A DNA stretch of 64,000 nt from an uncultured Comamonas sp. (GCA_947306475.1 CAMZGS010000006.1:137001-201000), one strand, 5' to 3'; shown: positions 1 through 11,264, numbered from the stretch's first letter. Made by a program: numbers and translations. The notes: generated from the sequence alone by a model not told the origin.

Positions 1-151
1 AATCCCCCGACTCTGGGCTGACAGCCCAAAGCACGGAATGCTCGGCCCCACGTTCGAGCGTGCCTTCCAGGGTTTCTGCAAAGGCATTGACGTGCCCCAA
101 GGCCAATGCAAGGGTGGCCAGCTGCAGGTGATAACTGCGAAAAAGCTCCAT
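1..151 (-). CDS. Hypothetical protein, partial (3' end beyond window)
   Basis: An open frame runs from an ATG at 151 to the left edge, giving about 50 residues beginning MELFRSYHLQLATLALALG. The start lies 4 bases after the stop of the membrane protein at 156-503, and a GAGGTC ribosome-binding site overlaps that stop, so it looks like the last-read member of the same minus-strand operon. The N-terminus is mildly hydrophobic (residues 8-25). I do not recognise the family and the C-terminus is missing, so no function is proposed. Confidence 0.45.
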   Translation of the reverse strand, partial: MELFRSYHLQLATLALALGHVNAFAETLEGTLERGAEHSVLWAVSPESGD

Positions 152-155
152 GAGA

Positions 156-503
156 TCAGACCTCTATCAGTGCGCCAAATAACAGTAGTAGCAGGCAGCC
201 GAGCAGTCCGGTTGCCGAGAACACGGTGCCCAGCACGCCAAAGAGCTTGTTGCGCTCGGTTTGCACCAGTGCAGCAATCCCCAGTGCCAGTGCCAGCAGC
301 TGGGCCAGTATGGCGATGACCATGACTAGGCCCAGCACGATGGCCGCTGCGGATTCCTCATCCAGACCACCGTGCTGGGATTCAAGTACTCCGGCGATAC
401 CAAACAGAACAAGCAGCGTGAAACCTGCTGCCAAGCTGATGATGAAAGAGGCGATGCCCAGCCCGGAATGGGCAGGCGGCGTGGCCATAGTGGAGTGGTG
501 CAT
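156..503 (-). CDS. Small integral membrane protein (DUF4190-like)
   Basis: 115 residues with three hydrophobic spans (about residues 14-40, 55-82 and 88-112), separated by an acidic loop (GGLDEESAA) and a charged turn (QTERNK). This resembles DUF4190-type small membrane proteins, which have no established reaction. It follows the TM2-domain gene by 12 bases on the same strand and is followed 4 bases later by the edge ORF, so the three are probably cotranscribed. A second possible start at MATPPA lies five codons downstream. Location in the inner membrane is inferred from hydrophobicity; the role is unknown. Confidence 0.65.
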   Translation of the reverse strand: MHHSTMATPPAHSGLGIASFIISLAAGFTLLVLFGIAGVLESQHGGLDEESAAAIVLGLVMVIAILAQLLALALGIAALVQTERNKLFGVLGTVFSATGLLGCLLLLLFGALIEV

Positions 504-515
504 GCAGGCCTCGCA

Positions 516-1097
516 TTACCAGAAGAAGGAGAAGGGGCCCGGCTGGCTGGCTTGGTAAGTGCGCACTTTGGCATCGAACTCGGCATCGCTCATCCAGATG
601 TAGCGGATGGTTTCCGTCAAGATCAACCCGAATGCGGCCAAGTACATCAGTCCTCCCAGAGGGGGGAGGAGGGCCAACAAAATGCCCAGCACCATCGGTA
701 CCGCCAGCAGCTGCACCAGCCCCCAACCCCAAGCACCCATGTAGAAGCGGTGGGCACCAAAAAATCCGAGAAACAGTGCCAGCAAGGTGATGACGGGTTT
801 GCGCTTGGGGCGCAGCGCAAACGGTGGTGCAGCAGTAGCAGTATGGCCTGCAGCAGTGCCCGCAGCAGCGCGAGTCGAGTGCCCCTCAGAGACCGCTGGG
901 CTGGGCAAATCCGGCAAGGCCAGTTGCACTTGGCGTGTGCGTTTGTCGGCGTCTAAGGTGAAACTGACCATCATGCCCCGCTCTGGTGGCAGCAGGTCCT
1001 GCCATTCGCTGGTGTGAAAGAGAAAGCGCTGACCATCTTCGGTGACGATGGCGCCGGTTTCCTTGGCCTCGCTGAAAACGAGAATTTGTCCTCTCAT
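516..1097 (-). CDS. Cold-shock-like N-terminus fused to TM2 domain membrane protein
   Basis: 193 residues. Residues 1-60 (MRGQILVFSEAKETGAIV, DGQRFLF) look like an OB-fold of the cold-shock-domain type. A proline/alanine linker follows, then a TM2 domain at about 98-170 with the diagnostic FFGAHRFYMG turn between two hydrophobic helices. The TM2 family is known as a two-helix membrane module of undefined role. Fusion of a nucleic-acid-binding-like domain to it suggests a membrane-tethered sensor or RNA-binding factor, but that is inference. It is the promoter-proximal gene of a minus-strand group reaching the left edge; the promoter should lie in 1098-1195. Confidence 0.75.
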   Translation of the reverse strand: MRGQILVFSEAKETGAIVTEDGQRFLFHTSEWQDLLPPERGMMVSFTLDADKRTRQVQLALPDLPSPAVSEGHSTRAAAGTAAGHTATAAPPFALRPKRKPVITLLALFLGFFGAHRFYMGAWGWGLVQLLAVPMVLGILLALLPPLGGLMYLAAFGLILTETIRYIWMSDAEFDAKVRTYQASQPGPFSFFW

Positions 1098-1195
1098 GTC
1101 GTGTCCTTTGTTCTGACGGGTTGTGGTGTCAGGACACTGTAGAAAACGGGATGGACAGGTTGTGTCGGGTTGCCCAACTTACTGCCGATACAGCA

Positions 1196-1236
1196 ACAAA
1201 AATAAAAAATGCCTGCCGATAGGTATCAGGCAGGCA
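1196..1236 (-). terminator. Rho-independent terminator after psd
   Basis: On the minus strand the sequence GCCTGCCTGATACC folds back on TATCGGCAGGC and is followed by a T-rich tract (ATTTTTTATTTTT). It lies about 55 bases beyond the psd stop codon and would end the accD/psd side of transcription before the TM2 gene group. One base is bulged in the stem. Confidence 0.7.
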
Positions 1237-1291
1237 GGGTGATGCAGGAAAAGAAGGTGTGGAGAAAACAGGTAGTTCTGAAGCTACAGCC

Positions 1292-2146
1292 TCAGCCCTG
1301 CTGCGCCATCGCCTCGCCCAAACGCACGGGCGTGGCGGCTTTCCAGGCGGGGTTGAACTGCAGACCGCCTTGGGGCATGAGCAGCACGACGGTGGAGCCC
1401 AGCAGAAAACGCCCCATCTCCTCGCCGCGCTGCAGGCGGATGTGCTGGTCGGTATAGCTCCATTCGCGCAGCTTGCCGGGGCGTGGCGGGTTGACCACGC
1501 CGTGCCAGACGGTGGCCATGCTGCCCACTACGGTGGCGCCGACCAGTACCAGCACGAAGGGGCCAAATTCCCCCTCAAACACGCAGACCACGCGCTCGTT
1601 GCGCGCAAATAGGCCGGGCACGCCACGGGCGGTGGTGGGGTTGACCGAGAACAGCTCGCCGGGCACGTGGATCATGCGCAGCAGGCGCCCGGCGCAGGGC
1701 ATGTGGATGCGGTGGTAGTCGCGCGGGCTCAGATAGATGGTGGCAAAGTGCCCGTGGGCGAATTGCGCAGCCAGCTGTGCATCGCCGCCGACCAGCGCCT
1801 GGGTGCTGTAGTGGTGGCCCTTGGCCTGAAAAATTTGGTCGCCCGCATCGCCGGTGATGGCGCCCAGCTGGCTGACGGCGCCATCGACGGGGCAGATCCA
1901 GTCGGCATCGGCCAGGGGGCGCACGCCAGGGCGCAGGGGGCGGGTGAAGAACTGGTTGAAGGTGGCGTAGGCGGCGGGGTCACTGTCCAGGGCCTCGCTC
2001 ATGTTGACCTGGTAGCGCTGGATGAACCAGCGAATGACCGCGGTGGTGAGGCTGCCGCCTTCCAGACCGGCCAGCGTGCCCATGAGACGGGTCAGTGCCT
2101 GTTTTGGGAGCAGATATTGGGGCAGGACGGCAAGGCGGTCGGACAT
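1292..2146 (-). CDS. psd: Phosphatidylserine decarboxylase proenzyme
   Basis: 284 residues. The enzyme decarboxylates phosphatidylserine to phosphatidylethanolamine at the inner membrane. It self-cleaves to form a pyruvoyl group: the LGST motif is present with the cleavage serine at residue 251. The self-cleavage triad is completed by Asp88 (in CPVDGA) and His145 (in YHRIH), matching the Asp90/His147/Ser254 pattern of the E. coli enzyme. The N-terminal YLLPKQALTRL segment is family-typical, so the ATG at 2146 is retained. A strong terminator ends only 14 bases upstream of this ATG and no Shine-Dalgarno sequence is visible, so expression may depend on readthrough from accD. Confidence 0.95.
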   Translation of the reverse strand: MSDRLAVLPQYLLPKQALTRLMGTLAGLEGGSLTTAVIRWFIQRYQVNMSEALDSDPAAYATFNQFFTRPLRPGVRPLADADWICPVDGAVSQLGAITGDAGDQIFQAKGHHYSTQALVGGDAQLAAQFAHGHFATIYLSPRDYHRIHMPCAGRLLRMIHVPGELFSVNPTTARGVPGLFARNERVVCVFEGEFGPFVLVLVGATVVGSMATVWHGVVNPPRPGKLREWSYTDQHIRLQRGEEMGRFLLGSTVVLLMPQGGLQFNPAWKAATPVRLGEAMAQQG

Positions 2147-2159
2147 GGCAGTGAAGATA

Positions 2160-2197
2160 TAAAAAAAGCGCCCGCAAAGCTAGGCCTGGCGGGCGCT
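2160..2197 (-). terminator. Terminator between accD and psd
   Basis: Minus-strand hairpin with a perfect 9-bp stem AGCGCCCGC/GCGGGCGCT and a 13-base loop, followed at once by seven T. It sits 17 bases after the accD stop and ends 14 bases before the psd ATG, leaving no room for a separate psd promoter. Confidence 0.8.
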
Positions 2198-2213
2198 GAT
2201 AGCTATCAAAAGC
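2198..2213. other. Partial repeat arm after accD
   Basis: GATAGCTATCAAAAGC directly follows the terminator stem; GATAGCTATC is a perfect small palindrome resembling the AGCTA core found in the intergenic repeat family. Weak evidence. Confidence 0.25.
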
Positions 2214-3089
2214 TTAGATGATAGCGTCGGCGGGCAGGCGTTGCAGCATGGCCAGGCTGCTGGCGATGCGGTCGCGCAGGTCGCGGCGGTCCACGATCAT
2301 GTCCACGGCACCCTTTTCCTGCAGGAATTCGGCGCGCTGGAAGCCTTCGGGCAGCTTGACGCGTACGGTGGTCTCGATCACGCGCGGGCCGGCAAAGCCG
2401 ATCAGGGCATTGGGTTCGGCCATGACGATGTCGCCCACAAAGGCAAAGCCGGCCGAGACGCCGCCCATGGTCGGGTCGGTGAGCACGCTGATGTAGGGCA
2501 GGCCCTTTTGCGCCAGGCGGGTGAGTGCGGCATTGGTCTTGGCCATCTGCATCAGGGACAGCAGGCCTTCCTGCATGCGCGCGCCGCCGGTGGCGGTAAA
2601 GCAGACGAAGGGCACTTTCTGCTCGATGGCGGTATGCACGCCGCGCGTGAAGCGCTCGCCCACGACGGAGCCCATGCTGCCGCCCATGAAGTCGAATTCA
2701 AAGCATGCGGCCACCAGCTCGATGCCTTTGACGGTGCCGCCCATGACGACCAGTGCGTCGGTTTCGCCGGTGTTCTCCAGTGCTTCCTTGAGGCGCTCGG
2801 GGTACTTGCGGCTGTCCTTGAACTTGAGCGCATCGACGGGGATGACTTCCTGGCCGATTTCATAGCGGCCCTCGCCATCCATGAAGTGGTTCAGGCGATC
2901 ACGGGCGCTGATGCGGTGGTGGTGGCTGCAGGTGGGGCAGACGTTCTGGTTTTTCTGCAGATCGCTCTTGTAGAGCACGGTCTCGCAGCTGGGGCATTTG
3001 ACCCACAGGCCTTCCGGAATCTGCTGGTGGCGTTCTTTGGGCTCAGTGGATTGGATTTTGGTGGGTAAGAGTTTTTCCAGCCAGGACAT
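2214..3089 (-). CDS. accD: Acetyl-CoA carboxylase carboxyltransferase subunit beta
   Basis: 291 residues from the ATG at 3089 ([11 protein letters not shown]), which is preceded by GAAGGAGGAG; the longer open frame upstream is not family-like. AccD pairs with AccA to move the carboxyl group from carboxybiotin to acetyl-CoA, giving malonyl-CoA for fatty acid synthesis. The N-terminal four-cysteine zinc ribbon is intact (Cys32, Cys35, Cys51, Cys54), followed by the crotonase-fold carboxyltransferase domain with the GGARMQEG and GGVSAGFA glycine motifs. It lies 58 bases after trpA in the same direction, the usual trp-accD arrangement of beta-proteobacteria; folC, often next, is absent here and psd follows instead. 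Confidence 0.96.
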   Translation of the reverse strand: MSWLEKLLPTKIQSTEPKERHQQIPEGLWVKCPSCETVLYKSDLQKNQNVCPTCSHHHRISARDRLNHFMDGEGRYEIGQEVIPVDALKFKDSRKYPERLKEALENTGETDALVVMGGTVKGIELVAACFEFDFMGGSMGSVVGERFTRGVHTAIEQKVPFVCFTATGGARMQEGLLSLMQMAKTNAALTRLAQKGLPYISVLTDPTMGGVSAGFAFVGDIVMAEPNALIGFAGPRVIETTVRVKLPEGFQRAEFLQEKGAVDMIVDRRDLRDRIASSLAMLQRLPADAII

Positions 3090-3147
3090 GGCTCCTCCTT
3101 CAACTAGCGGTGGCCACTCGTGCGGGACGGTGGCCAAGGGCTTGGCA

Positions 3148-3953
3148 TTATGCGTCCATTGCCTTGCGCACGCCACGCAGGAAGTCGATGGCGAGGGGAA
3201 TGACTTTCTCGTGCGGCTGATCTTCCAGCAGCTGGATGATGCGGCTGCCGATGATGACGGCGTCCGAGATCTGTGCCACGGTGTGCGCGGTCTGGGCATC
3301 GCGAATGCCAAAGCCTACGCCCACGGGAATCTGCACGTGCTGCTTGATGCGCGCCATCATGCGGGCCACGTCGTCGGTATCCAGCGCTGCCGAACCGGTC
3401 ACGCCCTTGAGCGATACGTAGTACACGTAGCCGCTGGCCACGCGGGCGATTTCCTGGATGCGCTCGTCGCTGCTGGTGGGGGCCAGCAGGAAGATCATGT
3501 CCATGCCGTGGGCCTTGAGCTGGGCGGCAAATTCCTGGCATTCCTCGGGCGGGTAGTCCACCACCAGCATGCCGTCCAGCCCGGCTTCGGCGGCATCGCG
3601 CACAAAGGCGCCAGCGCCGTGCAGCTGTTCGTAGCGCTCGACGGGGTTGGCGTAGCCCATCAGCACCACCGGGGTGTGCTGGTTCTTCTGGCGGAATTCG
3701 CGCACGTAGCGCAGTACCTTGGCCAGGTTCACGCCGTTGGCGATGGCACGCTCGCCTGCCTTCTGGATGACGGGGCCATCGGCCATGGGGTCGGAGAAGG
3801 GCACGCCCAGTTCGATGATGTCGGCGCCGGCCTCCACCATGCCATGCATCAGGTTGGGGGTGATGGCGGCAAACGGGTAGCCAGCGGTGACGAACGGAAT
3901 CAACGCCTGGCGGCCTTCGGCGCGCAGTTTGTCGAATGTTGCGGTGATGCGGC

Positions 3954-3957
<4 letters not shown>
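3148..3957 (-). CDS. trpA: Tryptophan synthase alpha subunit
   Basis: 269 residues, a TIM-barrel enzyme that cleaves indole-3-glycerol phosphate to indole and glyceraldehyde 3-phosphate, passing indole to TrpB. The catalytic pair Glu49 ([11 protein letters not shown]) and Asp60 is at exactly the same positions as in the Salmonella enzyme. Its ATG overlaps the trpB stop by four bases (ATGA), indicating translational coupling in trpF-trpB-trpA. Nothing appears missing. Confidence 0.97.
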
Positions 3958-5221
<1,264 letters not shown>

Positions 5222-5222
<1 letters not shown>

Positions 5223-5962
5223 CAGTTCGGTCGCTCAGAGGGTGTGTCGGCTGCGCGCACGGCAGCGACAAATTGCTGGATTTTTGCGGCATCCTTGATG
5301 CCTTTGAGGGGGCTGCCATCGGGCGCGGAGGCTTCCACGCCCGAGCTGACATCAACGGCCAGCGAGCGGCAGCGTGGGCGCAGAAGCCGCACACCATCGG
5401 TCACGTTTGCAGGTGTGAGTCCACCAGACAAAACGAGGTGAGCATCGACGTTTGGAGGAAGCAGTGACCAATTGAATGCCTGGCCCGCACCACCGTAGCC
5501 GTCCACATGGGCGTCCAGCAGGATGGCCTGAGCCTGAGAGTATTGACGCGCGTATTCTACGAGGTCGAAGTCGCGCCCGGCGGCTCCCAGGGGAATGCGC
5601 GCGGCGCGGATGAAGGGCAGGCGCCCGCAGTCGCTGGCCTGCCAGCAGAACTCCGGCGTTTCATCGCCATGGAACTGCACGGTGGCACCTGCCACCAGGC
5701 TGCAGGCGGCCACCACGTCCATGGGGGAAGGGTTGACGAACAGTAGCACCGGCGCGACAAAAGGCGGCAGGCGCCGGGCCAGCTGGGCCGCGCGCAGGGC
5801 GGTGACGGCGCGTGGGCTTTTCTCGTAGAGCACAAAGCCGATGGCATCGGCACCTGCGGCAACGGCGGCGTCAATGTCTTGCTCACGCGTGAGGCCGCAA
5901 ATCTTGATGCGGGTACGCATCTGTGGGGAGTGCTGCTGAGGGAGTGTGGCAGTTGTTGTCAT
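5222..5962 (-). CDS. trpF: Phosphoribosylanthranilate isomerase
   Basis: 246 residues from the ATG at 5962, chosen because it overlaps the truA stop (ATGA). A shorter start at 5920 (MRTRIKICG) would fit the family core better and cannot be excluded. The enzyme converts phosphoribosylanthranilate to CdRP in tryptophan synthesis. The KICGLT motif with the catalytic cysteine, the [11 protein letters not shown] segment with the catalytic aspartate and the phosphate-binding SGGLTP loop are all present. It starts the trpFBA block and sits behind truA and fimV, an order common in this group of bacteria. Confidence 0.94.
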
Positions 5963-6792
5963 GGCAACCAGGCAAAGGCCGGGGTGCTGCTGGGCAGACC
6001 CCAGTGGGCGTCGTACACCGGGCCGAGGAAGTACAGGCCATCGGGGCTGAAGGTGGGGGCTGCTGCGTCGCGCGAGCGGGCTTCGAGCACCTGCTGCATC
6101 CATTCCACGGGCTGACTGCCCTGACCGATGTAGATCAGGCAGCCCATGATGTTGCGGATCATATGGTGCAGAAAGGCGTTGCCCTCGAACTCAAAGCGCC
6201 AGTAGCCGCAGGGCATTTCCTGTCGATCGCGCATGGGCGCATATCCCGCCGGGGTGAAGCTGATGTCGATGCGGTGCAGGGTCTTGACGGGGGTCTTGGA
6301 CTGACAGCCCGAAGCGCGGAACGAGGAAAAGTCGTGCTCGCCCAGCAATACCTGCGCTGCCTGGCGCATGGCTTCCTGCTGCAGCGGCATGAACACCCAG
6401 CCCACGCGGCCAGTTTCCACACTGGGGCGCACGGGCGATTGCAGCAGCACGTAGGCGTAACGCCGCGCGGTGGCGCTGGCGCGGCAGTGAAAGCCGTTGT
6501 GCCCACCGGGAACCTCACGTGCCCAGTGCACCGCGATGTCGGGGGGCAGAAAGGTGTTGGTGCCACGCACCCAGGAGTTGGGCGTGCGCTGCAGCTCGGT
6601 GTCGAAATGCACCACCTGCATCAGGCCGTGCACGCCAGCGTCGGTGCGGCCCGCACAGATGGTGTGGATTTCTTGAGCAGCAAAGCGGCCCAGGGCCGCT
6701 TCGAGTTGGTCTTGTACGGTGTTGCCGCTGGGCTGGCTCTGCCAGCCCTGGTAGGCGCTGCCGTTGTAGCTGACGCCCAAGGCTATGCGCAT
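5959..6792 (-). CDS. truA: tRNA pseudouridine(38-40) synthase
   Basis: 277 residues. TruA makes pseudouridine at positions 38-40 of the tRNA anticodon arm. The catalytic aspartate is Asp51 in the signature GRTDAGVHG, and the two-domain pseudouridine synthase I pattern ([18 protein letters not shown] at the start, [11 protein letters not shown] near the end) is intact. It starts 31 bases after fimV and ends overlapping trpF, so it is probably transcribed with fimV and the trp genes. Confidence 0.96.
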   Translation of the reverse strand: MRIALGVSYNGSAYQGWQSQPSGNTVQDQLEAALGRFAAQEIHTICAGRTDAGVHGLMQVVHFDTELQRTPNSWVRGTNTFLPPDIAVHWAREVPGGHNGFHCRASATARRYAYVLLQSPVRPSVETGRVGWVFMPLQQEAMRQAAQVLLGEHDFSSFRASGCQSKTPVKTLHRIDISFTPAGYAPMRDRQEMPCGYWRFEFEGNAFLHHMIRNIMGCLIYIGQGSQPVEWMQQVLEARSRDAAAPTFSPDGLYFLGPVYDAHWGLPSSTPAFAWLP

Positions 6793-6823
6793 GGCTGCTC
6801 CCGAAAGGGTGGCTGCGTGTGCA

Positions 6824-9493
6824 TCAGTCGAGCTCGTTCAGCATCTTCTCTGCACGCACCTTGAGGGTGCCGGTGGCTTCGGCCAGAACTTCCTCGATCA
6901 GGCTGCGTGCGCCTTCGGAGTCGCCGATGGCGGCAAACTCCTGGGCCAGATCCAGCTTGGTGCTCAGGGCGTCGGCCGAGCCACCCGAGGAGGCATCCCC
7001 GGTGCTTTCTGCCGCAGGAGTGGGAGCGGACAGGTCACCACCCAGGTCAAGCTGGCTCAGGCCAAAGTCGTCCTCGGCAGCCGGGGCTGCCGGGGCAGGC
7101 TCGGGAGCAGGTGCAGGTGTGGTGGACGCGGGCTCTGCGGCGGGCAGGGCAAAGTCGGTGTCCAGGGCGAAGTCCAGACCATCCAGGCCCTCGGCGGGTG
7201 CCGGAGCCGCAGGTGCTGGCTCGGCGGCAGGTGCTGGCGCGGCACTGCTGGGCAGATCCAGGTTCAGGTCGCTCAAGTCCAGATCCAGGGCATCCAGGTC
7301 CTGGGCGGGAGCCGCCGGGGCCGCCTCTGCAGGTGCCGGCGTGAGCAGATCCTGTGCAAACTGCGTGTCGATGATTTGCGAGGGCAGGTCGCTGTGCGTT
7401 GCCGGTGCGTTGATGTCCAGCTGGCTGTCCAGGGCGGCGATGAACTGGTCCGTGGCTTCCGAGGTGGAGGCAGCCTGTGCTGGCACGTTCAGATCGAGGT
7501 CCAGGTTCAAGTCGGGCAGCTCGGTGGCGGCGGGCTGTTCTGCCGCTTCCGCCTTGGGCGCTTGGGCAGGCGGTTCTGCCACGCTGGATTCAGCCAGCGC
7601 CTGGGCAAATGCCGAGCTGGGAGCGCTTTCCTGCGCTGCCTGGGCGGCATCAGCGTAGAAGGGGTTGGCCGGGTCGGCATTGCGGCCCAGGTTGCGTACC
7701 TGTTCCCAGTCGCTGCCCTGGCCCTGGCTCAGGCGGTGGATGGTGCGTGCCACGGCTTCAAGTTGTGGCAACTCTTGCCTCTTGGCATGGATTTCTGCCA
7801 GTTTGAGATGCACGGGCAGGCGGTTGGGCGTGTTGCGCAGGGCTTCACGCAGGATCTTCTGTGCCTCTTCATCCTTGCCGTAGGCCAGGTACACGTCCGC
7901 CTCAGCGATGGGGTCAACATCGCCGTTGGCGTCGAGCTGGCTGGGGGAGTAGGCCATGGTGCTGGCCGGGCCGTCGCTGCTGGTATCGACCTGCTGACCG
8001 CCGCTGCTGTCAAAGAGCGAGTCGGGCGGCAGCTGGGCGCTGTCGAGGGCAGCGGCATCGCTGGCAGCCTGGGCTGCGGCCTTCTGCTTGCGACTGCGCC
8101 AGGCCAGGAAGCCAAGCAGCAGGACAGCCACGCCGCCGCCAGCGGGCACCAGCGGGTTGGCCAGCAGTTCTTCCAGCAGGGAAGGCTCGGGTGGCGGAGG
8201 CGGGGGAGCAACGGGCCTCCTCTTGGGTTTGGGCTTGGGTTGCTCGGCGGTGTTTTCCTGGGCTGCGGCAGGGGCAGGCATGTCCGCCTTGGGGGGCTCG
8301 ACGGCAGTGGCTGGCGCTGCCGGCACGTTGGCTTCCACTGCCAGACCAGCGGCAGGGCTGCCGTCGGTGGCAGGGGCGGAGCCTGGTGCGGGCGCGCCAG
8401 CATCCACCGTCCCGGCGGCATTCTGCGGGCCACCCTGGGCGCTGTTGTTCAGGCTCTCCAGCTCAGACAGGTTGCGCTGCAACTCCTGCATGCGCTCTTC
8501 CTGGGCTGCAGCCTGCTTTTGCTTGGCCAGACGCTCCTCGGCCTGTGCGGCAACTGCACCCTTGGACAGGGTGAGCTTGTCGGCCGGGGCGGCCGTGGGG
8601 CTGCGGTCTTCCACCTGGGCCTGTACCTTGCCGGTGGCGCTGCGGTCGGCTGCCTCCACCTGGGCATCGGCCGTGCGCTCAGCCAGTTTCTGGCGGAAGG
8701 CGTTGAAGTCGCGGCTTTGCGCGGCAATGATCTTGCGTGCTTCCTTGGCGCTGGTGCTTTCAGCCTGCTCCTGGCTGGGCAGCTTGATCACGGCACCTGC
8801 ACGGATGCGGTTGACGTTGCCCTGGATGAAGGCGCTGGGGTTCTGCTGCAGCATGGCCACCAGCATCTGGTCCAGCGACACCCCTGCCGGGCGGTGTGCC
8901 TCGGCGATGCGGCCAGCGGTATCGCCGGGGCGCACGGTGACGCTGTCACCCCCCTCTGCGGGTGCGGCAGCAGGCGCGGCCCTGCCGGGCGCTGTGCCGC
9001 GCACACGGGGCTGGGACTGGTAGCTGCGCCCGGTCTGGGCTGGCGTGCTGATTTGTACCGGCGTGCCGGGCTTTTGCGCTTGCGGTGTGGGCGCCGGATC
9101 CAGCAGCAGGGTGTAGCTGCGCACCAGGTTGCCGGCATTCCAGTTGGCTTGCAGGATGATGTCCACGAACGGGTCATTGATGGGCGCCGTGGTGGTGAGC
9201 TTGAGTCTGGCCGTGCCGTCGGGGCGACGCTGCAGTTCAATCTGCAGGGTGCGCGCAGCCTCGTTGTACTCCATGCCGTGGGCCTGGAAGATGTCCGGGG
9301 TGGCCACCGTGGTTTGCAGGGTGGCTGCTTCTGCCGCGGTGAGCTGTGGAATATCGACTTCGGCACGCAGCGGCTGGCCTAGGTGAGATTGCACGCTGAT
9401 GGAGCCCAGGGCCAGCGCTGCAGCATTGGGAGAGGTCAGCGCAGCACACAAACAGGCTGCAGAAGCGAGGGCAGAAAATTTCCAACGGTGCAT
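6824..9493 (-). CDS. fimV: FimV/HubP-type polar landmark protein with LysM domain
   Basis: 889 residues from the ATG at 9493, which gives a signal-like N-terminus ([19 protein letters not shown]). The order is: FimV N-terminal domain ([20 protein letters not shown]), a LysM peptidoglycan-binding domain ([13 protein letters not shown]), a coiled coil, a proline/alanine stretch, one transmembrane helix ([14 protein letters not shown]) and a long acidic, alanine/proline-rich cytoplasmic part with TPR-like segments. The C-terminal FimV motif ([19 protein letters not shown]) is present. The family anchors polar type IV pilus, chemotaxis and motility proteins. The low-complexity acidic repeats are typical of it. 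An alternative start lies 30 codons upstream but gives no recognisable signal. Confidence 0.93.
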   Translation of the reverse strand: MHRWKFSALASAACLCAALTSPNAAALALGSISVQSHLGQPLRAEVDIPQLTAAEAATLQTTVATPDIFQAHGMEYNEAARTLQIELQRRPDGTARLKLTTTAPINDPFVDIILQANWNAGNLVRSYTLLLDPAPTPQAQKPGTPVQISTPAQTGRSYQSQPRVRGTAPGRAAPAAAPAEGGDSVTVRPGDTAGRIAEAHRPAGVSLDQMLVAMLQQNPSAFIQGNVNRIRAGAVIKLPSQEQAESTSAKEARKIIAAQSRDFNAFRQKLAERTADAQVEAADRSATGKVQAQVEDRSPTAAPADKLTLSKGAVAAQAEERLAKQKQAAAQEERMQELQRNLSELESLNNSAQGGPQNAAGTVDAGAPAPGSAPATDGSPAAGLAVEANVPAAPATAVEPPKADMPAPAAAQENTAEQPKPKPKRRPVAPPPPPPEPSLLEELLANPLVPAGGGVAVLLLGFLAWRSRKQKAAAQAASDAAALDSAQLPPDSLFDSSGGQQVDTSSDGPASTMAYSPSQLDANGDVDPIAEADVYLAYGKDEEAQKILREALRNTPNRLPVHLKLAEIHAKRQELPQLEAVARTIHRLSQGQGSDWEQVRNLGRNADPANPFYADAAQAAQESAPSSAFAQALAESSVAEPPAQAPKAEAAEQPAATELPDLNLDLDLNVPAQAASTSEATDQFIAALDSQLDINAPATHSDLPSQIIDTQFAQDLLTPAPAEAAPAAPAQDLDALDLDLSDLNLDLPSSAAPAPAAEPAPAAPAPAEGLDGLDFALDTDFALPAAEPASTTPAPAPEPAPAAPAAEDDFGLSQLDLGGDLSAPTPAAESTGDASSGGSADALSTKLDLAQEFAAIGDSEGARSLIEEVLAEATGTLKVRAEKMLNELD

Positions 9494-9731
9494 ATTTACA
9501 TTCACATCCCGGTTGTGGACCACCTGCTGGGAGGCAGCCAGTATTTCTTGAGGTGTGCGGATCAGGGCTTGAACAGTGCACACCGGCGTCCAGGCCTATG
9601 GCCATTGCGCATCCACGCGCGATTATGACGAGGCCCAACCTGCTTGGAAAAGAATACGTGCCTGCGTTTGACGCCAGTCCGGCGAAAAGCGGGGTTTGTT
9701 GTCGCTAGAACACAAATTTTGTTGTCAGACG
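9494..9731 (-). promoter_or_regulatory. fimV upstream region
   Basis: This gap between fimV and the asd terminator must hold the fimV promoter, because the upstream transcript ends at 9732-9758. A CATAAT hexamer (9615-9640 area, minus strand) is a possible -10 with no convincing -35. No coding potential was seen. Confidence 0.35.
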
Positions 9732-9758
9732 TAAAAAAAGGAGACCAGAGGTCTCCTT
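9732..9758 (-). terminator. Rho-independent terminator after asd
   Basis: Perfect minus-strand hairpin AAGGAGACC-TCT-GGTCTCCTT followed by a run of seven T (9733-9739), 26 bases beyond the asd stop. A textbook terminator separating asd from fimV. Confidence 0.9.
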
Positions 9759-9784
9759 CGCATGGAGCGGGTGTGCAGGCCCGC

Positions 9785-10897
9785 TCAGGCCTTGAGCAGG
9801 ATGCGCAGCATGCGGCGCAGTGGCTCGGCAGCACCCCACAGCAGCTGGTCGCCGATCACGAAGGCGGACAGGTATTCGCCGCCCATGTTCAGCTTGCGCA
9901 CGCGGCCCACGCCGACCTGCAGGCCGCCGGTGATGGCGGCAGGCGTCAGTTCCTTGACGGTGAGGGCGCGGTCGTTTTCGACGAACTTCACCCAGGGGTT
10001 GCCGCCCTTGATGATGGCTTCGATCTCTTCCAGGGGCAGATCCTTCTTCAGCTTCAAAGTCAAAGCCAGGGAGTGGCAGCGCATGGCGCCGATGCGCACG
10101 CACAGACCGTCAACGGGGATGGTGGCTTCGGTGCCGAGGATCTTGTTGACTTCGGCCTGGCCCTTCCACTCTTCCTTGGACTGGCCGTTGGGCAGCTGCA
10201 CATCGATCCAGGGGATCAGGCCGCCAGCCAAAGGTGCGCCGAAGAACTCGGTGGGCACGTCTTCGCGGATGGTCTGGGCCACCTTGCGGTCGATGTCCAG
10301 AATGGCGGAAGCGGGGGTGGCCAGCTGGTCGGCCACGGCGGCGTGGATCACGCCCATGCCCTTGAGCAGCTCGCGCATGTGGTTGGCGCCGCCGCCCGAT
10401 GCGGCCTGGTAGGTCATGGAAGACACCCACTCCACGAGGCCCGCCTTGAACAGGCCGCCCAGACCCATCAGCAGGATGGAGTTGGTGCAGTTGCCGCCAA
10501 TCCAGTTCTTGCCGCCAGCGGCCAGCTTCTTCTGGATCAGGTCTTCGTTGACGGGGTCGAGCACGATGACGGCGTCTTCTTCCATGCGCAGCGACGAAGC
10601 GGCGTCAATCCAGTGGCCGCTCCAGCCGGCAGCGCGGATCTTGGGGAAGACTTCCTTGGTGTAGTCGCCGCCCTGGCAGGTGATGATGATGTCGCACTTG
10701 GACAGCTCGGCGATGTCGTTGGCGTCCTTCAGCTCGGTGTGCGCCTTGGCCATGGCAGGAGCCTTGCCGCCTGCGTTGGAGGTGGAGAAGAACACCGGTT
10801 CGATCAGTTCGAAATCGCCCTCGGCCTGCATGCGGTCCATCAGAACGGAGCCGACCATGCCGCGCCAGCCAACCAGGCCTACCAATTGCTTGCTCAT
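9785..10897 (-). CDS. asd: Aspartate-semialdehyde dehydrogenase
   Basis: 370 residues from the ATG at 10897 ([17 protein letters not shown]). The enzyme reduces aspartyl phosphate with NADPH to aspartate semialdehyde, the branch point to lysine/diaminopimelate, threonine and methionine. The NADP-binding GWRGMVGS loop is at the N-terminus and the catalytic cysteine is Cys137 in [19 protein letters not shown] belongs to the substrate-binding domain. The gene is followed by a perfect terminator. It lies 367 bases downstream of leuB and probably has its own promoter in that gap. The downstream homoserine branch genes hom and thrC are also in this window, at 33030-35788. Confidence 0.96.
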   Translation of the reverse strand: MSKQLVGLVGWRGMVGSVLMDRMQAEGDFELIEPVFFSTSNAGGKAPAMAKAHTELKDANDIAELSKCDIIITCQGGDYTKEVFPKIRAAGWSGHWIDAASSLRMEEDAVIVLDPVNEDLIQKKLAAGGKNWIGGNCTNSILLMGLGGLFKAGLVEWVSSMTYQAASGGGANHMRELLKGMGVIHAAVADQLATPASAILDIDRKVAQTIREDVPTEFFGAPLAGGLIPWIDVQLPNGQSKEEWKGQAEVNKILGTEATIPVDGLCVRIGAMRCHSLALTLKLKKDLPLEEIEAIIKGGNPWVKFVENDRALTVKELTPAAITGGLQVGVGRVRKLNMGGEYLSAFVIGDQLLWGAAEPLRRMLRILLKA

Positions 10898-11223
10898 AAG
10901 AAAACGCCTTTTCAAGGTATCAAGGTAAAGAAACAGTACGCCACTGGACTGCCTACCTTCCCGGCTCGTCTGGCCGGGTCACGGACGCACGACGAGCCAG
11001 GCTGGGTCAGCCGGTAATCGTGGTGGTGGTGGTCATTGCTGCGCACACGCGCCCGTCAGCGCCAGTATCGGGACGCTGTTGCAAGGACGAAGGGGTGAGG
11101 GGCGTGTGGAACATAACATTGGGCATTCTAGAGGAAAGCCCGGGATGGGAAGAGTCCGGATGGACGATATGGGGCGTCGAAATGACGAGAAATTGCGGTC
11201 AGTTCAGTCATTTCGATACGCAT
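10898..11223 (-). promoter_or_regulatory. Leader and intergenic region upstream of asd
   Basis: This stretch between leuB and asd has no gene that I can support. It contains an inverted repeat GGCTCGTC/GACGAGCC (10963-10970 and 10991-10998, 20-base loop) about 65 bases upstream of the asd ATG. That is a plausible 5' leader structure, but it matches no riboswitch that I recognise. Confidence 0.35.
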
Positions 11224-11249
11224 GCGCCGCTCCCGTAAAGGAGCGGCGC
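11224..11249 (-). terminator. Strong hairpin after leuB, probable terminator
   Basis: A perfect 10-bp GC-rich stem GCGCCGCTCC/GGAGCGGCGC with a 6-base loop, 15 bases past the leuB stop. No T-run follows, so it may act as a 3' stabilising structure or Rho-assisted stop rather than a classical terminator. Confidence 0.55.
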
Positions 11250-11264
11250 CCTTGTGGCTGGCGA

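Noticed and set aside
2214-3311. Longer accD start giving 365 residues
   Set aside because: The first 74 residues have no family similarity and overlap the trpA end; the ATG at 3089 has GAAGGAGGAG ahead and the typical MSWLEKLLP start.
6785-9382. 865-residue frame antisense to fimV
   Set aside because: Glycine/cysteine/arginine-rich shadow of the fimV low-complexity region.
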